Shown here one piece after another: positions 52,589 through 60,729 of a stretch of 64,000 nucleotides of DNA (position 1 is the first letter of the stretch; every line of letters begins with the position of its first letter). The notes beneath the pieces were generated by a model. It searched no databases. It had not been told where the DNA came from and worked only from the letters and a program-made list of their open reading frames with translations. The stretch is from assembly GCA_902585045.1 (NCBI GenBank), contig CACICB010000003.1, forward strand, positions 20,483-84,482, written 5' to 3'. Made by a program: the position numbers and the translations under genes. This DNA is from an uncultured Pelagibacteraceae bacterium (GTDB lineage Bacteria > Pseudomonadota > Alphaproteobacteria > Pelagibacterales > Pelagibacteraceae).

Positions 52589-53977
52589 TTATTTAGGCTT
52601 TGTCATTTTGATGGGGCTCATTATTCGATCATATTCTTTTTCTTTTATAAGACCAGACTTTATTACTTCATGTTTTAAAGTGGTGCCATTTTTATGAGCT
52701 GTCTTTGCAATATTGGCAGCCTTATCATAACCAATCTTTGGAGCCAAAGCTGTGACGAGCATTAAAGAATTTTCTAAAAGATTTTTTATTCTTTTTTTAT
52801 CAGCTTTAATACCTTTCACACAATAAAGAGCAAAAGTTTTTGATGAGTCACTCATTATTTCAATTGATTGCAAAATGTTATGAATAATTAGAGGTTTGAA
52901 AACATTAAGCTCAAAATGTCCGTGTGAGCCAGCCATAGTAATACCATTATGATTTCCAATTACTTTAACACAAACCATTGTAACTGCTTCTGATTGAGTT
53001 GGATTTACTTTACCAGGCATAATTGAAGATCCAGGTTCATTTGATGGTAAAATTAACTCTCCATATCCTGCCCGAGGTCCAGAACCTAAAAATCTTATAT
53101 CGTTTGCTATTTTCATTAAACACACTGCAGTAGTGTTTAAAGCACCAGAAAAATTTACGATTTCATCATGAGCGGCTAAGGATGCAAATTTATTTTTAGA
53201 CGGTTTAAAAGGAAGTTTAGTTATTTTGCTTATTTCTTTTATAATTTTCTTGTCAAAATTTTTTCTTGTGTTGAGACCTGTACCTACCGCAGTTCCTCCC
53301 TGTGCCAAATAATAAATCTCTTTTAAAGCAGCTTCTATTCTTGTAATGCAATTTTTTAATTGGGTTTGATATCCCGAAAATTCCTGACCCAAAGTTAAAG
53401 GTGTTGCATCTTGTAAATGAGTTCTTCCGACTTTAACAATTTTTTTAAATTCTTTTGATTTTCTTGCTAATTCTTTTTCTAATAATTTAAGCGAGGGTAA
53501 AAGTTTCTCTCGTGCTTTCAAAGCTATTGAAATATGCATAGCGGTAGGGAACACATCATTAGTCGATTGAGATTTATTTACGTGATCGTTAGGATGAATG
53601 GGTTTTTTTGTACCCATTTTGCCTCCCATCAATTGTATAGCTCTATTAGCTATGACTTCATTCACATTCATATTTGTCTGTGTGCCAGAACCTGTTTGCC
53701 ATACTTTTAAAGGAAAATGTTTATCATGTTTTCCTTTAATAACCTCCTCAGATGCCTTTACGATGTATTTACTCAATCTAGGCTCTAAGTCTTTATTTTT
53801 TGCGTTTACTATTGCTGCTGCCTTTTTGATTATTGCAATTGAGTGGATAACTAATGGCCTAACTAGAAAATCGCCGATATTAAAAAATTTATTGGATCTT
53901 TCAGTTGAAGCTCCCCAATACTTATCACCAGGTACTTTTATTTTTCCAATACTGTCAAATTCTGTTCTGTATTTCAT
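52589..53977 (-). CDS. fumC: Class II fumarate hydratase
   Basis: Iron-independent TCA enzyme converting fumarate to malate. About 462 residues. [20 protein letters not shown] at the N-terminus, [57 protein letters not shown], and the superfamily signature [16 protein letters not shown] with the catalytic Ser. The ATG at 53977 gives the conserved start; the upstream ATG at 54001 adds eight unconserved residues. It is the last core gene before the accessory segment. Confidence 0.96.
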   Translation of the reverse strand: MKYRTEFDSIGKIKVPGDKYWGASTERSNKFFNIGDFLVRPLVIHSIAIIKKAAAIVNAKNKDLEPRLSKYIVKASEEVIKGKHDKHFPLKVWQTGSGTQTNMNVNEVIANRAIQLMGGKMGTKKPIHPNDHVNKSQSTNDVFPTAMHISIALKAREKLLPSLKLLEKELARKSKEFKKIVKVGRTHLQDATPLTLGQEFSGYQTQLKNCITRIEAALKEIYYLAQGGTAVGTGLNTRKNFDKKIIKEISKITKLPFKPSKNKFASLAAHDEIVNFSGALNTTAVCLMKIANDIRFLGSGPRAGYGELILPSNEPGSSIMPGKVNPTQSEAVTMVCVKVIGNHNGITMAGSHGHFELNVFKPLIIHNILQSIEIMSDSSKTFALYCVKGIKADKKRIKNLLENSLMLVTALAPKIGYDKAANIAKTAHKNGTTLKHEVIKSGLIKEKEYDRIMSPIKMTKPK

Positions 53978-54037
53978 CTTTGATTCTTTGCTATAATACA
54001 CTTTAATATGTCAATTATAAAACATAAAGGACGAGAA

Positions 54038-54409
54038 ATGAGCAATTTTGAAAGTGTTAAAAAATTCATGAAAACATTTGGTCAAGAGGTAAAAGAAAAA
54101 GCTGAATTTCCAAGCGATAAAATCACCTCATTAAGATATGATTTAATTAGCGAGGAATTATCTGAGTTTAAAGAGGCGATTAATAACAAAGATATAAAAG
54201 AGGTCGCAGATGCTCTTACCGATATTTTGTATGTAACTTATGGAGCAGGACATGCATTCGGGATCAACCTAGATAAATGTTTTGAAGAAGTTCAAAGATC
54301 AAATATGAGCAAGCTAGGTAAAGATGGTAAACCAATTTATAATGATAAAGGTAAAGTTATGAAAGGACCAAATTATTTCGAACCAAATCTAAATAAATTT
54401 GTTGCATGA
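54038..54409 (+). CDS. MazG/PRA-PH-like nucleotide pyrophosphohydrolase
   Basis: About 123 residues. The all-alpha NTP pyrophosphohydrolase metal site is visible as EELSEFKEAI and EVADALTDILYVTYG (E-x2-E ... E-x2-D). It is followed by SNMSKLGKDGKPIYNDKGK and GPNYFEPNL, a tail shared by PRA-PH-domain proteins of bacteria and marine phages. It probably hydrolyses (d)NTPs or related nucleotides; it is not a canonical HisE. The ATG at 54038 has an RBS (AAGGACGAG) and is preferred over 54008. First gene after fumC on the accessory side; phage origin is possible. Confidence 0.75.
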   Translation: MSNFESVKKFMKTFGQEVKEKAEFPSDKITSLRYDLISEELSEFKEAINNKDIKEVADALTDILYVTYGAGHAFGINLDKCFEEVQRSNMSKLGKDGKPIYNDKGKVMKGPNYFEPNLNKFVA

Positions 54410-54489
54410 TGAAAAACAACTATCATTGGATACTACTGGGAATAGCAGCTGGTATTGTCGTTTATTTAATAGATAAATATATTTTTTAA
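54409..54489 (+). CDS. Predicted 26-residue single-TM small protein
   Basis: ATG at 54409 (with another in-frame ATG at 54406 that overlaps the preceding stop as ATGATGA) to TAA at 54489. The product MKNNYHWILLGIAAGIVVYL plus IDKYIF is a single hydrophobic helix with charged ends. No separate RBS; translation would be coupled to the preceding gene. No family recognised. It may be a real small membrane protein or a chance frame. Confidence 0.4.
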   Translation: MKNNYHWILLGIAAGIVVYLIDKYIF

Positions 54490-54503
54490 ATTTGCTCAAC
54501 TTG

Positions 54504-54743
54504 ATGAGAAAATTAAAACCAAAACCACATCAATTTTGGGCATGGTGCTCAACCTTAACAATTTTGGCGGGAGCTATTGTGGCAGCTTTTGGATTTTATC
54601 CTTTATATTGTTATATCTTTCTTTTAGGCAATAGCAGCTTAGCAATAATATCTTGGTTATGGAATGAAAAATCTTTGGTAGCTTTGAACACTGGGCTGGC
54701 AAGTATTTATTTAATTGGTCTCATTAATCTTTATATCAATTAG
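54504..54743 (+). CDS. Small integral membrane protein, function unknown
   Basis: 79 residues from ATG 54504. A basic start (MRKLKPKPHQFWAW) is followed by three hydrophobic stretches: STLTILAGAIVAAFGFYPLY, IFLLGNSSLAIISWLW and LVALNTGLASIYLIGLINLY. Tryptophan- and aromatic-rich at membrane edges. No recognised family. Downstream of the pyrophosphohydrolase in the same strand. The first ssrA-like repeat starts two bases after its stop codon. Confidence 0.65.
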   Translation: MRKLKPKPHQFWAWCSTLTILAGAIVAAFGFYPLYCYIFLLGNSSLAIISWLWNEKSLVALNTGLASIYLIGLINLYIN

Positions 54744-54745
54744 AG

Positions 54746-54778
54746 GGGGCGTTCTGTCCCAGTGCCAGGTGCACCAAA
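54746..54778 (+). repeat. ssrA-3'-end-like direct repeat, copy A
   Basis: GGGGCGTTCTGT (54746-54757) followed, after a five-base insertion, by TGCCAGGTGCACCAAA, closely matching copy C (GGGGCGTTCTGT then TGCCAGGTGCCCCAA), which is the 3' end of ssrA. It lies directly after the stop of the small membrane-protein gene. GC-rich against a very AT-rich background. Interpreted as an old attachment-site copy. Confidence 0.7.
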
Positions 54779-54811
54779 CTATTATAAAAAGGATTATATC
54801 AACTTTCTGAA

Positions 54812-56197
54812 ATGAACTATTTTTTTAGTAAAAAAACTAATAAAACTAAAATTAAATTTTTATTGCCAATAATAATAGCAGTAGGTTTTTTATTATTTCT
54901 TTATTCAATGATTGGCAATAATAAATATAACAATATAAAACGATATTTTTCTATAGAACAAAAAAATACTATAAAAAAATATATTTTTCCTTACACACAT
55001 ATATCAGAACTACAAAAACAAATTGATGACTTATCCTATGTAAATAAAGAATTGAAATATAAGGAGACTTTAAAAGACATTGAGATTTACAAAAACTCTA
55101 AACTTAGTAACGGCATGTTTTTAGAAAGATATCTATTGCGAGGCTTTTACTACGGAATTAAATTTGGAAATCCTGGAAGTGGCTATTTTGATTTTTATGA
55201 CAATAATATTTTTATTTTATCCTCTCGAGGTATTTTGGGCTATTCTAAAAATATTAATGATGGAAAACCAATTAAACAAATTAAAAATAACATTAACGAA
55301 TTCATTGGATTGAAACAATTTAAAAAAGGCAATTGGTATTCTCTTAAAGATATTCTTATTTATAAAGATAAGATTTTTATATCTTACACGGAAGAGCTTA
55401 AAGAAAATTGTTGGAATACTAGCTTATTATATGGAAAAATTGACTATGAGAATATAGAATTTAAAAAATTATTCTCAGCAAAGGAAGAAGATTGTATTCA
55501 TAGATGGAGGAATAAAGATAAAACTTTTCACGCTAATCAATCAGGGGGTAGGATAGTTCCATTTGATGATAATCATGTTATGTTTACAATAGGTGATTGG
55601 AGGCAAAATTATCTCCCACAAAATAAAGAAAGTGTGAATGGAAAAATTCTTAAAATTAATATTGAGAACGGTGGATACGAACTTATTTCAATGGGTCATA
55701 GAAATCCACAAGGATTGTACTATGATAAAGAAAATAATTTTATTTTAGAAACTGAACATGGACCAATAGGTGGAGACGAAATTAATTTAATCGAAGTTAA
55801 AAAAATAAATAAAGAAAAAACTTTAAATTATGGTTGGCCGATAGCATCATATGGAGAACATCAGCCCGGAACTCCAAAAGAACAAAAAGAAAAGTATAAA
55901 AAATATCCATTATATAAATCCCATAAAAAACACGGATTTATTGAACCTTTAAAATCGTTTCAACCTTCAATTGGTATTTCAGAAATTGTTAAAATTAGCC
56001 AGAATAAATATGCTGCAAGTTCATTAAAAAATAAATCTCTTTATTTTTTTGATTTAAACAATGAAAAAAAAATTACTAACTTAGAGAAAGTCGAAGTGTT
56101 TGAGAGAGTAAGAGATTTAAAAGTACATGACAATAAATTATATTTATTTTTAGAGCTCACAGCCTCATTAGGAATAATAAATCTTAAAACGAACTAA
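54812..56197 (+). CDS. Membrane-anchored glucose/sorbosone dehydrogenase-like beta-propeller protein
   Basis: 461 residues. A TM helix at about 16-35 anchors the protein; a stalk follows, then a beta-propeller with the GSDH (PQQ-dependent soluble aldose-sugar dehydrogenase, YliI-like) pattern: NQSGGRIVPFDDNHVMFTIG, the region around SMGHRNPQGLYYDKENNFIL, ETEHGPIGGDEINLI (calcium/PQQ-area residues) and NYGWPIASYGEH. Whether PQQ is bound is unknown; the N-terminal catalytic His region is not clearly recognisable. It is bounded by repeat copies A and B, and is a cargo gene of the ssrA-linked segment. Likely periplasmic sugar-related function. Confidence 0.75.
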   Translation: MNYFFSKKTNKTKIKFLLPIIIAVGFLLFLYSMIGNNKYNNIKRYFSIEQKNTIKKYIFPYTHISELQKQIDDLSYVNKELKYKETLKDIEIYKNSKLSNGMFLERYLLRGFYYGIKFGNPGSGYFDFYDNNIFILSSRGILGYSKNINDGKPIKQIKNNINEFIGLKQFKKGNWYSLKDILIYKDKIFISYTEELKENCWNTSLLYGKIDYENIEFKKLFSAKEEDCIHRWRNKDKTFHANQSGGRIVPFDDNHVMFTIGDWRQNYLPQNKESVNGKILKINIENGGYELISMGHRNPQGLYYDKENNFILETEHGPIGGDEINLIEVKKINKEKTLNYGWPIASYGEHQPGTPKEQKEKYKKYPLYKSHKKHGFIEPLKSFQPSIGISEIVKISQNKYAASSLKNKSLYFFDLNNEKKITNLEKVEVFERVRDLKVHDNKLYLFLELTASLGIINLKTN

Positions 56198-56431
56198 AAG
56201 TAAGTTCTGTAGCGAATGAGAAGGGGCGTTCTGTTTTACCCTTTAAACCAATTTATAACAGAAAATAAAACTTTTTTGAAAGACTTCATTGAGGACTTCA
56301 TTGAAATTTTTAACTTTTGCCCCAAACCTTGTTTTGAAACTTCATTGAAATTGGGGGCAAGTACTCTCTTATCGTACCCTAGAACCTGAAATTGCACTAA
56401 AATTTATATTTCAATTTATTAAAACAAATAA
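56198..56431 (+). other. Structured intergenic region with repeats and no gene
   Basis: 234 bases with no credible ORF. It holds repeat copy B; three copies of ACTTCATTGA at 56283, 56295 and 56339 (the first two as a 12-base tandem); an inverted pair TTGCCCC (56317-56323) / GGGGCAA (56354-56360); and the start of the large palindrome at 56416. It may be decayed insertion DNA or an unannotated RNA. Confidence 0.6.
56223..56234 (+). repeat. ssrA-3'-end-like direct repeat, copy B
   Basis: Exact GGGGCGTTCTGT, 25 bases after the stop of the sugar-dehydrogenase-like gene. The similarity to copies A and C ends right after the 12-mer on this side, and weak similarity continues on the other (AGAAGGGGC versus AGAGGGGGC in copy A). 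A partial GTTCTGT also lies 21 bases upstream (56213). Confidence 0.7.
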
Positions 56432-56453
56432 ATGTATTTATTTGTTTTAATAA
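56416..56453 (+). repeat. Perfect 17-bp inverted repeat upstream of the lyase-like gene
   Basis: Arms TTATTAAAACAAATAAA (56416-56432) and TTTATTTGTTTTAATAA (56437-56453) are perfectly complementary around a four-base TGTA loop. The palindrome lies just before the lyase-like coding region. It could be an operator, a bidirectional hairpin or a remnant of recombination; sequence alone does not decide. Confidence 0.8.
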
Positions 56454-56473
56454 TATTCTTATATTCTTTCATA

Positions 56474-57499
56474 ATGAGGATAATTTTATTTATAATTATT
56501 TTTATTTTATCATTTCCAATTACTACATTTAGTTGGGAAAAGGTACCTGTTCCAGATTATGTAAATAAAAAGGTAAAGTCGCCATGGAATTTCTTTGAGG
56601 ACTTTGAAAATCAAGAAGAAGGAAAACTAAAAGTTGCCAACCTTAACCCTTCATCTTCAAATCCTGCTACTGGTGGGGGTACAGAAAAATCATTCAACCA
56701 AATATTTCGAATCTATGATAAGGGAGCAGGTTTAAAACCATTTAAAGTTAAAAAAGATCTTGATGGCAATAAGTATCTTGAAGTTACATTGAAACACGGA
56801 TGGAATAATGATCCTCTTAAAGAAGGGTCAGGAAAAGAGACAGAAAGAGCAATATTTGAGACAAAGCAAAGAAGCACTTTAAATAAAGAAATATGGATTG
56901 GTTTCAAAACAAGACTTCCTGAAGATTTTAAACATATAGATGGCAGAGTAACGTTTTTTGAATTTAAAAATCGAGATGCATCTATGAGAACGCATCCTCT
57001 TGTAAGAATAAGTTTTGATGATACTGGGAAAACATTAAAAATAGTAGGCAATACTGCGGGTACTGGTTTCAATAGAAGGAATAAAGAAGATAATATAAAG
57101 CATCGTATTGATATAAAATATAAAAAAAATGATTCAAATTGGTTAGTGTTTCAAGAAAAAACTAGAGGTGAAAAAAAAATAAAAAATAATTTTAAACTTA
57201 CACAAAATAAATCATTAAAAATTACTAAATTAGGAAAATGGACTACTTACAAAATTGGCATTTATAATACTAGACAAGAAACTGGTTTTGTAGAAATCTT
57301 CAAAGATAATAAATTAATATTTGATTACAAAGGTATAACATCTGATTGGAAAGGAGAATCCACTGGTACTAATGTAAGAATAGGTGTTTATAGAGACTCG
57401 GGAAAACAAATTGGAATTAAATACCCCAATCAATCTATCCATTTTGATGATTTTATTATCGTCTCAGATAAAAAAACTTTGGATAAATATTTAAATTAA
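56474..57499 (+). CDS. Secreted polysaccharide-lyase-like (heparin lyase I-type jelly roll) protein
   Basis: About 341 residues from ATG 56474. A signal peptide (RIILFIIIFILSFPITTFS) comes first, then a concanavalin-like jelly roll: FEDFENQEEGK, ERAIFETKQRSTLNKEIWIG, HPLVRISFDDTGK, KLGKWTTYKIGIYNTRQETG, and VRIGVYRDSGKQI ending IHFDDFIIVSD. This is the layout of the PF14099 polysaccharide lyase group (heparin lyase I-like). Active residues cannot be assigned with confidence. An earlier in-frame ATG at 56432 lies inside the palindrome and is disfavoured. It is bounded by repeat copies B and C, and probably acts on glycans outside or in the periplasm. Confidence 0.72.
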   Translation: MRIILFIIIFILSFPITTFSWEKVPVPDYVNKKVKSPWNFFEDFENQEEGKLKVANLNPSSSNPATGGGTEKSFNQIFRIYDKGAGLKPFKVKKDLDGNKYLEVTLKHGWNNDPLKEGSGKETERAIFETKQRSTLNKEIWIGFKTRLPEDFKHIDGRVTFFEFKNRDASMRTHPLVRISFDDTGKTLKIVGNTAGTGFNRRNKEDNIKHRIDIKYKKNDSNWLVFQEKTRGEKKIKNNFKLTQNKSLKITKLGKWTTYKIGIYNTRQETGFVEIFKDNKLIFDYKGITSDWKGESTGTNVRIGVYRDSGKQIGIKYPNQSIHFDDFIIVSDKKTLDKYLN

Positions 57500-57500
57500 A

Positions 57501-57525
57501 GGGGCGTTCTGTTGCCAGGTGCCCC
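57501..57525 (+). repeat. ssrA-3'-end direct repeat, copy C (within ssrA)
   Basis: GGGGCGTTCTGT followed by TGCCAGGTGCCCC. On the minus strand this is the GC-rich hairpin GGGGC...GCCCC then TTT that closes the ssrA transcript, so it belongs to the resident gene and would be the native attachment site. Copies A and B are then left-over duplicates. Confidence 0.75.
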
Positions 57526-57760
57526 AAGACCCCGTAACTTAATTAACTAAGTTAATTAAGCTGCAAGTGCAAATTTTTGATTTGCATTTATAAATTAGCC
57601 CGTTACGTCGGAACCATCTCGTACGAAAGAACAGCCTTTAGACACCCGTCGATCCTAATTCACCCCCGTAAGTTGTAAATGGTGGAGGTGGTGGGTACTG
57701 CCCCCACGTCCGTGATGTTTATTACGAAATTCGTTTATCGTCATAGTTGGAAAACCAACA
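57501..57760 (-). ncRNA. ssrA: Circularly permuted two-piece tmRNA
   Basis: Rescues stalled ribosomes by trans-translation. Read on the minus strand. The acceptor piece comes first, ending with T stem GTGGG / CCCAC (57707-57703 and 57695-57691), CACCTCC and encoded ACCA (57683-57680). A 12-base intervening segment (57679-57668) follows. The coding piece starts GGGGGTG (57667-57661), pairing with CACCTCC including the G3-U70 wobble that AlaRS requires. The tag frame is 57585-57556: resume GCA, peptide ANQKFALAA, stop TAA within a perfect 10-bp hairpin (CTTAATTAAC/GTTAATTAAG). The 3' end is the GGGGC/GCCCC hairpin. The T-loop is GGCAGTA instead of TTCRANN. Ends are approximate. Confidence 0.92.
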
Positions 57761-57765
57761 CTATT

Positions 57766-57793
57766 AATATAAAACTCTTTTACAGAGATTCAA
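57766..57793 (-). promoter_or_regulatory. Likely ssrA promoter
   Basis: On the minus strand TTGAAT (57793-57788), a 16-base spacer and TATATT (57771-57766, 5/6 to TATAAT) lie just upstream of the predicted tmRNA 5' end near 57760. It sits in the short gap between ssrA and the divergent thyX start. Confidence 0.5.
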
Positions 57794-57807
57794 TAATTAA
57801 TTCAAAA

Positions 57808-58755
57808 ATGAAACTTACAAATGAACAAAAGCAAGAAATTGCCGACCAACAATCCCAAAAAAACATTACTAAAAGAGTTACCTCTCCTGAATTAGAAAAA
57901 ATTCTTTACGAGGCTTTACCAGTTTTAGATCATGGATTTGTCAGAGTAGTAGATTACATGGGAGATGATAGTTCTATAGTTCAATCAGCAAGAGTTTCAT
58001 ATGGAAAAGGAACTAAAAAAGTTTCAACAGATGAAGGCCTTATTAAGTATTTAATGAGACATTGGCATTCAACGCCTTTCGAAATGTGTGAAATAAAATA
58101 TCACGTGAAACTTCCAATCTTCATAGCAAGGCAATGGATTAGACATAGAACAGCGAATGTAAATGAATATTCTGCAAGATATTCAATTTTGGATAAGGAG
58201 TTTTACATTCCCACAAAAGATCAGCTCTCAGCTCAATCAACTTCAAATCGTCAAGGTAGAGGGGATTTGATAACTGGAGATCAAGCAGATGAAGTTTTAA
58301 AAATTTTGAAAGATGATGCAACAAGAACTTATGATAATTATGAAAAGATGCTTAACGAAAGATATGACGGAACGACTATAGATGAAAACAAGTCTGGCTT
58401 AGCAAGAGAACTTGCTAGAATGAATTTAACTTTAAATTCATATACTCAGTGGTATTGGAAAACAGATTTATTAAATCTTTTAAATTTTTTATTCTTGAGA
58501 GCAGATAGTCATGCACAATATGAAATAAGAGTTTACGCTGAAGCAATGCTTGACACAGTAAAAAAATGGGTTCCAATCACCCATGCAGCATTTTTAGATT
58601 ATAGAGTAGGAGCTGTACATGTTTCTGCTAAGGGAAAGAAAGTTATTCAGCTAATGGCAAAAGGTGCAAAAGTATCTCATGAAAGCTCAGGTCTTTCAAA
58701 AAGAGAGTGGAATGAATTGATGACGTCCTTTGGTTTTACAGAAAAGATTGTTTAA
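57808..58755 (+). CDS. thyX: Flavin-dependent thymidylate synthase
   Basis: Methylates dUMP to dTMP with methylene-THF, FAD and NADPH, releasing THF rather than DHF. 315 residues from ATG 57808. [40 protein letters not shown], the ThyX motif [15 protein letters not shown] (from about residue 112), [20 protein letters not shown] and the C-terminal [15 protein letters not shown] longer in-frame extension to 57679 would run back through ssrA and is rejected. It overlaps the convergent mrp gene by 20 bases. Confidence 0.95.
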   Translation: MKLTNEQKQEIADQQSQKNITKRVTSPELEKILYEALPVLDHGFVRVVDYMGDDSSIVQSARVSYGKGTKKVSTDEGLIKYLMRHWHSTPFEMCEIKYHVKLPIFIARQWIRHRTANVNEYSARYSILDKEFYIPTKDQLSAQSTSNRQGRGDLITGDQADEVLKILKDDATRTYDNYEKMLNERYDGTTIDENKSGLARELARMNLTLNSYTQWYWKTDLLNLLNFLFLRADSHAQYEIRVYAEAMLDTVKKWVPITHAAFLDYRVGAVHVSAKGKKVIQLMAKGAKVSHESSGLSKREWNELMTSFGFTEKIV

Positions 58756-59530
58756 TTTTTTCAGCAATACCTATAAATATCTTGGAAATTTTGTGATCAG
58801 GTTTTGAATAAATCAAAGGTTCTCCATTATCAGCCGAAGTTCTCAAGTCTTTATTTAATGGTAAGAAACCTAAAAATTCCTTACCAAATTCTTGAGCAGT
58901 TTTTTCAACACCACCCTCTCCAAAAATTTTATATTTTTTTCCGTCATCACCTTCAAAAAAACTCATGTTATCTATAAGTCCTAAAATTTTTACTCCAGTC
59001 TTTTCAAACATTTGAATTCCTCTTTTTACATCTAATAAAGCAAGATCTTGAGGTGTAGAAACTATTATTGCCCCATCTATTTTTACCTCTTGAACAAAAG
59101 TTAATTGAGTATCACCTGTGCCAGGCGGCATATCAATTATTATTACATCTCTATCTTTCCATAAGACCTTTTGGGTCATTGTTTTAATTGCGCTAATAAC
59201 CATTGGACCTCTCCACATCATTGGTGTTTGCTCGTCAATCAGTAAGCCCATAGACATACATTGAACTCCAAATTTTTCTAAAGGCATTATTGTTTTATTA
59301 TCCTCACTCTTAGGTTTTTCATTTAAATTCAAAAGTTTGGGTAAAGATGGGCCATAAACATCTGCATCAAGTATTCCAATTTTTAATCCTAAATGTTGCA
59401 AGGCAAAAGCAAGATTTATTGCTACCGTGGATTTACCAACCCCACCTTTTGCACTTGAAACCATTATAGCGAACTTCGTGCCTTTAATTGGTGATTTAAC
59501 AAATTGTTTTGGGGGAGTTTTTTGGCTCAT
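58736..59530 (-). CDS. apbC: Mrp/ApbC-family iron-sulfur carrier P-loop ATPase
   Basis: 264 residues. The deviant Walker A is [18 protein letters not shown] near residues 24-41, then [13 protein letters not shown], the Mrp-specific [20 protein letters not shown] and [20 protein letters not shown]. This family loads 4Fe-4S clusters onto apoproteins. The N-terminal MIP18 domain of longer Mrp proteins is absent. After LIDNMSFF the CPxC motif used for the bridging cluster is missing; [16 protein letters not shown] stands there. Confidence 0.92.
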   Translation of the reverse strand: MSQKTPPKQFVKSPIKGTKFAIMVSSAKGGVGKSTVAINLAFALQHLGLKIGILDADVYGPSLPKLLNLNEKPKSEDNKTIMPLEKFGVQCMSMGLLIDEQTPMMWRGPMVISAIKTMTQKVLWKDRDVIIIDMPPGTGDTQLTFVQEVKIDGAIIVSTPQDLALLDVKRGIQMFEKTGVKILGLIDNMSFFEGDDGKKYKIFGEGGVEKTAQEFGKEFLGFLPLNKDLRTSADNGEPLIYSKPDHKISKIFIGIAEKIKQSFL

Positions 59531-59613
59531 GTTTCAGTTTTATCAATTGTTTTAGACATTATAGCGCTCCTTCTTAACTTGTTTTTAGGATAAAAGTCAC
59601 TATATAAAGTGTC

Positions 59614-60729
59614 ATGAGTTTCAAAGATAAGATTTTAAACAACCAATCACCATGGGGAGCACCTCCAGGTGGGGACGGTGGAAGAAGTTCGCCTGGTGGA
59701 AATGGATCAGGATCTAGACAAGATCCGCCAAATCTTGACGATGTTATAAAAAACTTTCAAAAAACCATTAATAAGTTTTCTGGCGGAAAATCTGGAGGTT
59801 CTAGACCTATAGTTATAGGTTTAATTATTATAGCATTACTTTACGTTGCAAGTGGTCTTTACAGAGTTTTACCAGATGAACAAGGAGTAGTTTTAAGATT
59901 TGGTAAATACGTAAACACTACTCAACCAGGATTACATTATCATTTCCCAACACCTTTCGAGAGAGTATTAACTCCTAAAGTAACTAAAGTTAATAGGGTG
60001 GATGTTGGTTTCCGGCCAGCAAGTGACTCTGGCAGATCATCCGGAGTTGGAAACGTCCCAGAGGAAAGCTTGATGTTAACGGGTGACGAAAATATAGTAG
60101 ATATTAATTACTCAGTTTTTTGGGTGATCAAAGATGCACAAAAATTTTTATTTAACATTCAAAGTCCAGTTGAAACAGTTAAAGCTGCATCTGAGACTGC
60201 AATGAGAGAAGTCATAGCAAAAAATAAAATTCAAAATATTTTAACTGAAGGTAGGTCTAAAATAGAAGTTGAGGTACAAGAAATAGCTCAATTAATTTTA
60301 GACGAATATGGCTCAGGCATACAGTTAACTCAAGTACAAACACAACAAGCTGATCCACCTGAACAAGTTATCGATGCATTTAGGGATGTACAGGCCGCTA
60401 GAGCAGATAGAGAAAGATCAAAGAACGAAGCCGAAGCATATGCTAATGATGTAATACCAAGAGCGCGAGGTGAAGCTGAGCAAGTTTTACAACAAGCTGA
60501 AGCATATAAAAAAGAAGTCGTTGCAAAAGCTGAGGGTGAGGCTAGTAGGTTTTTAGCTATTTATAATGAATATAAAGATGCAAAACAAGTTACTCAAGAG
60601 CGAATGTATTTGGAAACAATGGAAAAAGTTTTAGCAGATATCGATAAAGTAATTATAGACAAAGAATCTGGTTCAGGAGTTGTTCCTTATTTGCCATTAC
60701 CAGAATTAAAAAAAGGGAGCAATAATTAA
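59614..60729 (+). CDS. hflK: HflK, SPFH-family FtsH regulator
   Basis: 371 residues. A Gly/Ser/Pro-rich cytoplasmic N-terminus (about 1-60) is followed by a TM helix (PIVIGLIIIALLYVASGL), the SPFH/band-7 domain (GVVLRFGKYVNTTQPGLHYH ... VDIGF-like DVGFRPAS), and a coiled coil (NEAEAYANDVIPRARGEAEQ) typical of HflK. With HflC it forms a membrane complex that cages FtsH. The stop overlaps the hflC start by one base (TAATG). Confidence 0.95.
   Translation: MSFKDKILNNQSPWGAPPGGDGGRSSPGGNGSGSRQDPPNLDDVIKNFQKTINKFSGGKSGGSRPIVIGLIIIALLYVASGLYRVLPDEQGVVLRFGKYVNTTQPGLHYHFPTPFERVLTPKVTKVNRVDVGFRPASDSGRSSGVGNVPEESLMLTGDENIVDINYSVFWVIKDAQKFLFNIQSPVETVKAASETAMREVIAKNKIQNILTEGRSKIEVEVQEIAQLILDEYGSGIQLTQVQTQQADPPEQVIDAFRDVQAARADRERSKNEAEAYANDVIPRARGEAEQVLQQAEAYKKEVVAKAEGEASRFLAIYNEYKDAKQVTQERMYLETMEKVLADIDKVIIDKESGSGVVPYLPLPELKKGSNN

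Noticed and set aside
56351..56370. Resemblance of TTGGGGGCAAGTAC to the tmRNA T-arm sequence
   Set aside because: Only about a dozen bases match, with an indel, and no acceptor stem or second T-stem strand is nearby; likely chance.
54744..57525. Integron-type attC cassettes
   Set aside because: The repeats lack the GTTRRRY core and imperfect inverted-repeat structure of attC, and no integron integrase is present; ssrA-targeted integration explains them better.
57679..57807. N-terminal extension of thyX by 43 codons
   Set aside because: The extension runs through the tmRNA acceptor piece and has no ThyX similarity; ATG 57808 gives a normal ThyX start.
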